Source: Agaricus subrufescens
Taxonomy: Eukaryota; Basidiomycota; Agaricomycetes; Agaricales; Agaricaceae
NCBI GenBank assembly: GCA_029945375.1
Contig: JAQOTE010000022.1
Span: 1 to 64,000, forward strand
DNA: 64,000 nt
Direction: 5' to 3'
Shown: positions 57,803-64,000 of the stretch, in pieces
How the letters are laid out: each line of letters opens with the position of its first letter
Numbering within the stretch: position 1 is the first letter of the stretch
Position numbers and translations under genes: made by a program
The notes under the pieces: generated by a model
Databases searched by the model: none
What the model saw: the letters and a program-made list of their open reading frames with translations, nothing else
What the model was told of the DNA's origin: nothing

Positions 57803-59272
57803 ATGAGTCGCACTCGTAGTGTTACTTTCGCATCTGGTACTCCTCCTGGCGACATTCCACTTCCCCCTGCTCGTCAACCTAAACCTCGCAGTTCCGCGAA
57901 AACTTCGGATTCTCATACCCCTGTTTCCGAAACCCCTGACATGTCTCACCGAGTTTCCAGTTCGGGTTCTCGCACCCCTCAAGACCGGGAAGGTTCTCAA
58001 TCGGTACCCCCTGGTCGCTCTCAGGAGGGTACTCCTGTTTCCGACGTTCCCGGTACTCACCGGAACCCCGGAACTTACGATGGATCGGGTGGAAGGGAAA
58101 AGGGTAAGGGAAGAGATGGTGGTGGTGGTGGTGACGATGGAGGTGGAGATGGAGGTGGAGATCCGGGAGATGGAGATGGAGATGGAGAAGAGGATGGAGA
58201 TGACGATGAAGACGGTCAACACGTTCCGAATCACGTTCTAGCCAACCTCCTATCAACTATCTCGGATACACTCACTCGGAATTCTTCGCAACCTCCCGCC
58301 AAAACTCCTAAAGTCGCAATCAAGGAACCGACTTCATTCAACGGCAAGGAACCTCACAAGCTCAACGAATTCATTTTTCAGTGCCGCCTCTACTTCGAGG
58401 CTAATCCGAATCAATTTCCATCGCAACACACAAAGGTTTCCTTCGCCCTCTCTTATCTTTCCGGTTCCGCTCAAACTTGGTTTCAAACGACTCTCGAGGA
58501 GAATCCGATATGGGAATTAGTTCCCTGGTATAACGACTGGGACTTGTTCGTCGATGAACTCGTCTCCAACTTTGGTTCCTTGGATCCGGTGAACGAGGCG
58601 GCGGAAGAGATTGAGCATCTTACCATGTCCGCTAACGACCACATCAACAAGTATAACGTCTCATTTGCTCGTCTCGCATCGCGTCTTCACTGGCCGGATT
58701 CCGTTTTGGTCCATCGTTATTATCGCGGTCTTCCCGATCGCATCCAGGACGTCCTTTCCTCACTTCCAACCGACAAACCCTCCACTCTTCGGGAATTACG
58801 GGACCTGGCTATGCGCATCGACAACCGCCACTGGGAACGCCATCGCGAACGGAACCGCGCCAACAAGCAATCCACTTCGAAGGACTCCAACCTGCAACAA
58901 AAGCAGAAGAACAAAACCACAAATTCCGGCAACAACAATTCGCAATCGCAATCATCGTCCTCCGGTAACCAATCCAACAACAATGCTAAACCCGGAAAAC
59001 CCGCAAACGCAAATTCGCAATCCGGTTCCTCTTCCTCGTCCTTGAATCCTCTTGCAAATGTCCTCGGTCGCAACGGCAAACTCACTCCTCAGGAACGCCA
59101 GTGTCGGAAGGACAAGAACTTATGTATGTTCTGTGGAGGAGGCGGCCATACCGCTGAGAATTGCCCGAAGAAGAATACCGGCAAATCCGACAACTCTAAC
59201 AAGCCAAAGGGCCGATCAGCTGTAGCTGAAGGTACTTCCGCGAGTTCCGCTCCTGCGAGCTCAGGAAACTAA
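57803..59272 (+). CDS. Gypsy Gag protein
   Basis: 489 residues, uninterrupted. The N-terminal third is low complexity (Ser/Pro, then a Gly/Asp-rich run). The retrotransposon gag core includes EPTSFNGKEPHKLNEFIFQC, VSFALSYLSGSAQTWFQTTL, DLFVDELVSNFGSLDP and NKYNVSFARLASRLHW. A CCHC zinc knuckle CMFCGGGGHTAENC lies near 59125-59166. The stop is at 59270-59272. The pol frame is in -1 relative to gag and opens about 45 nt before this stop, so pol is probably made by frameshifting. Confidence 0.9.
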   Translation: MSRTRSVTFASGTPPGDIPLPPARQPKPRSSAKTSDSHTPVSETPDMSHRVSSSGSRTPQDREGSQSVPPGRSQEGTPVSDVPGTHRNPGTYDGSGGREKGKGRDGGGGGDDGGGDGGGDPGDGDGDGEEDGDDDEDGQHVPNHVLANLLSTISDTLTRNSSQPPAKTPKVAIKEPTSFNGKEPHKLNEFIFQCRLYFEANPNQFPSQHTKVSFALSYLSGSAQTWFQTTLEENPIWELVPWYNDWDLFVDELVSNFGSLDPVNEAAEEIEHLTMSANDHINKYNVSFARLASRLHWPDSVLVHRYYRGLPDRIQDVLSSLPTDKPSTLRELRDLAMRIDNRHWERHRERNRANKQSTSKDSNLQQKQKNKTTNSGNNNSQSQSSSSGNQSNNNAKPGKPANANSQSGSSSSSLNPLANVLGRNGKLTPQERQCRKDKNLCMFCGGGGHTAENCPKKNTGKSDNSNKPKGRSAVAEGTSASSAPASSGN

Positions 59273-62200
59273 TCCGCGGTCCCCTTGACTCTGCACAGGC
59301 GGGGGATCGCGTTGACACCCTCTGTGCTTCAGAGAGAGTTCGTCTCAACGCTTCCGCTCTTTCCGATCCGAATTCCCTTCGCGTTTTTCTTTCTCCTACG
59401 GACATTTCTTCTATTTCCGACATTCCTGCGCTGGTGGACAGTGGTTCGACTCATTGTTTTATTTCGAATTCCTTTGTTCGTAAACATGGTATCCCGACAG
59501 TTCCGATTCCTCCTGTTAAGCTTCATCTCTTCGATGGGACTTCTAGCTCTTTTGTTTCCGAGGTTGCGAAATTTCCTGTATCTTTTCCTACTGGTGAATC
59601 TATGACACTTTCCCTCTATGTCACTTCGCTGGATCCGCAGACTCTAGTGGTTCTTGGGCACGACTGGCTGTCCCGCTACAATCCGTTGATTGACTGGGTT
59701 ACTGGCTGCATCACTTTCCGTTCCACTCCTGTCGAGATTCCGCCTACTCTTCGCGCGCTGCCTTCCGATGACACTGTGCCACGAACGTCGGTATCAGATT
59801 CCATCACGGAAGCAACTTCCGATTCACCCGCCAGAATAGACATTCGTCTAGTCAATGCCGCTGCCTTTGCGCAAGCATCCCGACTTCCTGGCTCTCATCG
59901 CTTCGCCCTCAACCTTCGCTCAGTTATCGCTGCAGCATCCTCTGTCAAGGAATCTCCTGTCGACCTTTCCGCTATTCCGGCGGAATACCATGATTTTGCG
60001 GATGTGTTCAGCAAGTCCCGTGCGGATACGCTACCGACACATCGACACTACGATCTTAAGATCGACTTAGAGGACGGTACCGCACCTCCTATAGGTCCGA
60101 TCTATTCCCTGTCGCAAACGGAACTTCAAGCTCTTCGTGAATTCATTGACGAAAACCTCTCTATCGGTTTCATCCAACCCGCAACCTCTCCCCATGGCAC
60201 TCCTGTTCTTTTTGTGAAGAAGAAGGATGGTTCCCTTCGTCTTTGCGTCGATTTCCGTGGTCTCAATCGGATTACTCGGAAAGATCGCTACCCACTTCCC
60301 CTCATTTCGGATCTCCTTGACTCTCCTCGCAAAGCTCGCATCTATACAAAGATTGATCTTCGGCACGCATATCACCTTGTCCGTATAGCGGAAGGCAACG
60401 AGTGGAAAACGGCCTTCCGGACTCGTTACGGGTCCTTTGAATGGCTCATCATGCCTTTCGGTCTTAGCAATGCTCCCGCCGCATTCCAGCGGTTCATGAA
60501 CGACATCTTCCAGGACTTGCTAGACGTATGCGTTACCATCTACCTCGACGACATCCTCATCTATTCCGACGATCCGACTCAACACCGGAAACATGTCAGA
60601 GAGGTGCTGAAGAGACTTCGCGAACATGGTCTCTATGCGCGAGCTGACAAATGCAAATTCAATTCCGACACGGTGGAATATCTCGGGTATATCCTTTCGA
60701 CTGACGGTCTCACTATGTCCGACGACAAGGTCAAGACTATCCAGGACTGGCTGGAACCCCAGAAAGTAAAGGACATCCAGTCCTTCTTAGGGTTCGCAAA
60801 CTTTTATCGTCGCTTCATCTATGGCTATTCCGACATCGTGGTTCCTTTAACTTGCCTTACTCGCAAAGGGATCCCTTGGAACTTTGGTTCCGATGCTCGG
60901 AATGCCTTCGAGACCCTCAAGAAGGCCTTCACTTCCGCTCCCATCCTCACCCACTAGACTCCGGACTCGCAAATCATCGTGGAGACCGACGCTTCCGACT
61001 ACGCTTTAGCCGCTATCCTTTCCATCGTATCCCCTGACGGTGACATTCATCCTATCGCATTCCATTCCCGCACTTTCTCGTCTCCGGAACTCAACTACGA
61101 CACTCATGATAAAGAGCTTCTCGCTATCTTTGAAGCGTTCCGCATCTGGCGTCATTACCTAGAGGGGGCTTCCCTTCCGATCGATGTCATTACCGACCAC
61201 AAGAACTTGGAATATTTCGCAACTACCAAGCTCCTTACCCGTCGGCAGGCACGATGGTCGGAATACCTCTCGCAGTTTAACCTGGTCATCCGTTTCCGAC
61301 CCGGTAAACTAGGAACGAAGCCGGATGCTTTGACGAGACGCTGGGACGTCTACCTAAAAGGGGAGGATAAGGGCTACGCTTCGGTCAATCCGCACAACTT
61401 CCGTCCAGTATTTACTCAAGAACAACTCGCTTCATCTCTCCGCGCCTCATCCCTCGCGACCCCTGTGTTCCATGCCGCTACTATCATAGATCTTTCGCAA
61501 CTCCATTCTGACATCCTTTCCGCACTTCCCGAAGATCCCATTGCTGCACAACACCTCGCGTCGCCCCAAGGGAGATGGTCTCTCACTTCCGATGGCTTCC
61601 TTAGGCTCGATGACCAGATCTATGTTCCCGACGCTAACACTTTACGACTTCGCATCACGCAATATCACCACGACCATATCCTGGCTGGCCACTTCGGTCA
61701 GAATAAGACTCTGGAATTAATCCGAAGGAGTTATACGTGGCCCGGAATCCGCGACTTCGTCAAGCACTTCTGCAAGAGTTGCGTTACCTGCATGTGATCC
61801 AAACCTCAACGTCATCGACCCTACGGGACTCTCAAGCAGCTTCCGATCCCGGAACGTCCCTGGCATTCTATCTCTATGGACTTTATCGAGAAACTTCCGC
61901 AATCCTCTGGATTCGATAGCATTCTAGTTATCGTGGACCGCCTCACGAAACAAGCCATTTCTATTCCGACATACGATACCATTAATTCCGCTGAACTCGC
62001 TCGACTCTTCGTTATCCATGTATTCTCCAAGCACGTGTTCCGTCCCATGTTACTTCCATCGCGGTTCCGAGTTTGTATCTCATTTCTTCCGCTCTCTTGG
62101 CCAAGCACTCGACATGAAACTCCATTTCACTTCCGGATATCATCCCAAAGGCGACGGTCAAATGGAACGGACGAATCAAACTCTGGAACAGTATCTCCGC

Positions 62201-62950
62201 ATCTACTGTAACTATCAGCAAGACAACTGGTCGGAACTCCTCCCGCTTGCGGAATTCGCATTCAATAATGCTCCCAGCGCTACTACTGGTATCTCACCTT
62301 TCTTCGCAAATAAAGGCTATCACCCATCCCTCGCTATCCATCCCAAACGCGACCTTGCATCCTCACGAGCTCGGGAATTTGCTATTGATCTCGACAAACT
62401 TCATGCTACTCTCAAATCCGAAATCGCATCCGCTCAACAACGCTACCAGGTATCCGCTGACGCTCATCAGTTACCAGCACCCGACTTCGGAATTGGTCAA
62501 AGAGTATTCATCAAGGCAAAGTATTTCCGCACTACCCGACCGTCGAAGAAACTTTCCGAAAAGTATCTTGGTCCTTACGAAATTATTGCTCAGGCCGGAA
62601 CCCATTCCTTCACTATCCGACTTCCAGATTCTATGCGTGCCGTCCATCCGGTATTCCATGTCTCCATGCTCGAACCCGCAACTACCAATCAAATTCCGGA
62701 TCGCGTCCAACCTCCTCCAGATCCCGTTGACGTCGAAGGCGAACCGGAATACGAAATATCTCGCATCGTCGACTCCAAGATCAATCGCCGGAGGGCGTGC
62801 AAGTTATTGTACAAGGTATTGTGGATGGGCTATGAGGATACCGACGAGGAATTCTCCTGGCTTCCCGCAACGGAACTCAGTCACGCTATGGAATTGGTTT
62901 CCGATTTTCACGCTGCTTATCCCGCTAAGCCTGGCCCTCTTCCGCTTTAG
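59230..62950 (+). pseudogene. Gypsy Pol (chromovirus), broken by two stops and a frame change
   Basis: Protease LVDSGSTHCFISNSFV (about 59430-59480); reverse transcriptase with IYLDDILIYS (60538-60567); a TAG stop at 60955-60957; RNase H starting ETDASDYALAAIL (60982); integrase zinc site with HHDHILAGHFGQNKT and CKSCVTC; a TGA stop at 61795-61797. The integrase core has Asp in SISMDFIEKLP. A net two-base loss near 62030-62060 moves the frame before RGSEFVSHFF, and the catalytic Glu follows in GDGQMERTNQ. A C-terminal chromodomain, EYEISRIVDSKINRRRACKL to FSWLPATEL (about 62745-62875), places it among chromoviruses, which target heterochromatin. It ends at 62948-62950. Confidence 0.9.
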
Positions 62951-63150
62951 TTTTCCGCTAATCCCTTTCCAATTCTCTATTTCCTTTCCAACTATTTCAG
63001 TTTTCTTTTATTCACTCTATCTTAACTTTCCAGTTCATTCTCAAGTCATTTCATCGCATTCAGTTTGGATTCCCATGACAACTTCAACCACAAGTAACCT
63101 AAAATGTTCCAAGTTCAAGAAACATTATACAAGGGAGGCGCCGGAACCGA

Positions 63151-64000
63151 TCACATCCGCCCTCCTGATCCACCGGGACTTCCTCCATACCTCGACCCCG
63201 ACTGCCTAGCCCGATCCCCGTAATCCATCCACTGATCCGACCTCTCTCCTCCATACCGACCCCGACGATCTTCACCCTCCCGACGTGCATCCGTGTTCAA
63301 TCGCATTGCGTCCACCATGTTCCTCATCTCGCGCGTCTGTTCCTCTGCTGCTCTCCGCACCCTTTCCTGTGCATCCATATTCCGATCCAGGGCCTCCAGA
63401 TTCTCCCGACGAGCCTCCAAGCTCTGCCTTTTCAACTCATTCGCGTCCTCCATCGCTTTCCGAGCCTTCGCGCTTTCATCTGCACTCCACGCAGTCTCGA
63501 TCCGCAACCTCTTCAGTTCCGATGCGACACCATCCACGGAATGTTTTTGAACTTCGACGTTCGGTTGTGGACTAGACAGCGAACGGTGGTGTGCGGGAGA
63601 GCGGCGGGAGATTTCCTTTTCGGGACTTGGGGCGGGAGATGGCGACGATTCCGAGAGGAATAACCGCGTTTTAACAGTTGGCCTTGGGGCCACGGGCGGT
63701 TTCTTGTTGAGGGGGGTGGTGGTGGTGAGGGGGGCGGGAGTGGAAACCGGAACGGAACTGTTTTCCAGAGTTCCGCTAGTCAGTAACTGGCCGGTCAAGG
63801 GGTGGTAGACATGCTTATCGGGTACGGTAGCGGTTCCGGCGGTCTCCTTTTCCTTCCGCTTCTTCGCGGCGGGACCCTGTGAGGAATGCGCACATCCCTT
63901 GCGCTGCTTTGAACACTCTACACAGGCAGTCCCGGCGGTATGGGTCCAACACACCAGACTCCTGTGGGCACACGAGCTACATTTCGTCGCATATACATGG
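63151..64000 (-). CDS. Antisense protein with Zn(II)2Cys6-like cluster and coiled coil, partial
   Basis: Open on the minus strand from the window edge to a stop at 63151-63153; the start lies outside. Near its visible N-terminus six cysteines follow the spacing C-x2-C-x6-C-x8-C-x2-C-x6-C (KCSSCAHRSLVC, then ACVECSKQRKGC), which fits a fungal binuclear zinc cluster, though the basic residues sit in the second rather than the first half. Next come KKRKEKE (possible nuclear signal), a Pro/Ser/Thr-rich linker, and a long charged helix (LKRLRIETAWSADESAKARK through ERVRRAAEEQTREMRNMVDA) that could form a coiled coil. It is tail-to-tail with pol and shares the TTCCG-rich base usage of the gypsy element, so it may be an extra gene of the element. 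Confidence 0.6.
   Translation of the reverse strand, partial: HVYATKCSSCAHRSLVCWTHTAGTACVECSKQRKGCAHSSQGPAAKKRKEKETAGTATVPDKHVYHPLTGQLLTSGTLENSSVPVSTPAPLTTTTPLNKKPPVAPRPTVKTRLFLSESSPSPAPSPEKEISRRSPAHHRSLSSPQPNVEVQKHSVDGVASELKRLRIETAWSADESAKARKAMEDANELKRQSLEARRENLEALDRNMDAQERVRRAAEEQTREMRNMVDAMRLNTDARREGEDRRGRYGGERSDQWMDYGDRARQSGSRYGGSPGGSGGRM

Larger units (their letters stand above)
57111..64000 (+). mobile_element. Ty3/gypsy chromovirus, cut by the window edge
   Basis: Begins with an LTR-like TGTTATATCCCGTTTCCAGA at 57111, immediately next to the truncated kinase exon. Gag (57803-59272), pol with protease, reverse transcriptase, RNase H, integrase and chromodomain (to 62950), and then an antisense open frame follow. 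The whole region is strikingly rich in the word TTCCG, including the non-coding ends and the antisense frame, which suggests one element. The end of the 5' LTR and the 3' LTR could not be placed. Multiple pol breaks show it is not autonomous. Confidence 0.85.

Noticed and set aside
57752..58256. Minus-strand frames antisense to gag
   Set aside because: Shadows of the Gly/Asp-rich and Ser-rich parts of gag; composition explains the lack of stops.

Overview
The window looks like a chromosome segment from a filamentous basidiomycete, most likely an Agaricomycete. The evidence is dense short GT-AG introns (about 50-60 nt), fungal FunK1-type kinases, repeated seven-helix DUF6533-like membrane proteins, a DUF6532 gene, a Plavaka transposase, and Ty1/copia and chromovirus-type Ty3/gypsy retrotransposons. 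No rRNA, tRNA, CRISPR or bacterial features were seen.

Layout. 1.1-3.3 kb (minus): a four-exon polytopic membrane protein. 4.9-11.8 kb (plus): three tandem DUF6533-like genes (A, B, C). 12.4-13.3 kb (minus): an acidic conserved protein, divergent from the intact cohesin gene SMC1 (13.7-18.7 kb, plus). 19.1-19.3 kb: the last codons of a FunK1 kinase gene. 19.3-21.7 kb: an inverted copy of 7.4-9.6 kb, carrying the 3' part of a fourth DUF6533 gene (D). 21.7-44.9 kb: a 23.2-kb block with inverted terminal repeats, which sits inside an exon of gene D; the 5' part of gene D resumes at 44.9-45.3 kb. 47.8-49.0 kb: a short-chain dehydrogenase gene with 6-nt and 8-nt microexons. 50.0-51.3 kb: an SMC1 3' pseudogene. 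51.7-57.1 kb (minus): two tandem FunK1 kinase genes, the second degraded. 57.1-64 kb: a gypsy chromovirus cut by the window edge.

The 23.2-kb block is the most unusual object. In order it holds a DUF6532 gene (minus), a Plavaka (CACTA-related) transposase with one in-frame stop, a Myb/SANT-like gene, a nearly intact copia element with two 263-bp LTRs, broken pieces of two host housekeeping genes (a KRE6/SKN1 beta-glucan synthesis gene and the ILV2 acetolactate synthase gene), a GC-rich tandem repeat, and a gene for a probable TET/JBP-like 2-oxoglutarate/Fe(II) dioxygenase next to the right terminal repeat. I read it as a large composite DNA transposon that carries accessory genes and has picked up host gene fragments.

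History read from the sequence. An ancestral unit with SMC1 and FunK1 tail to tail was duplicated. One copy kept SMC1 and lost most of FunK1 (13.7-19.3 kb); the other kept FunK1 and lost most of SMC1 (50-54 kb). The DUF6533 region was duplicated in inverted orientation on the far side of SMC1. A 248-bp Mutator-like MITE then entered the right arm, and the left arm still shows the empty site. The 23.2-kb element split gene D, and copia landed inside that element. All calls come from reading the sequence by eye; no database search was run.
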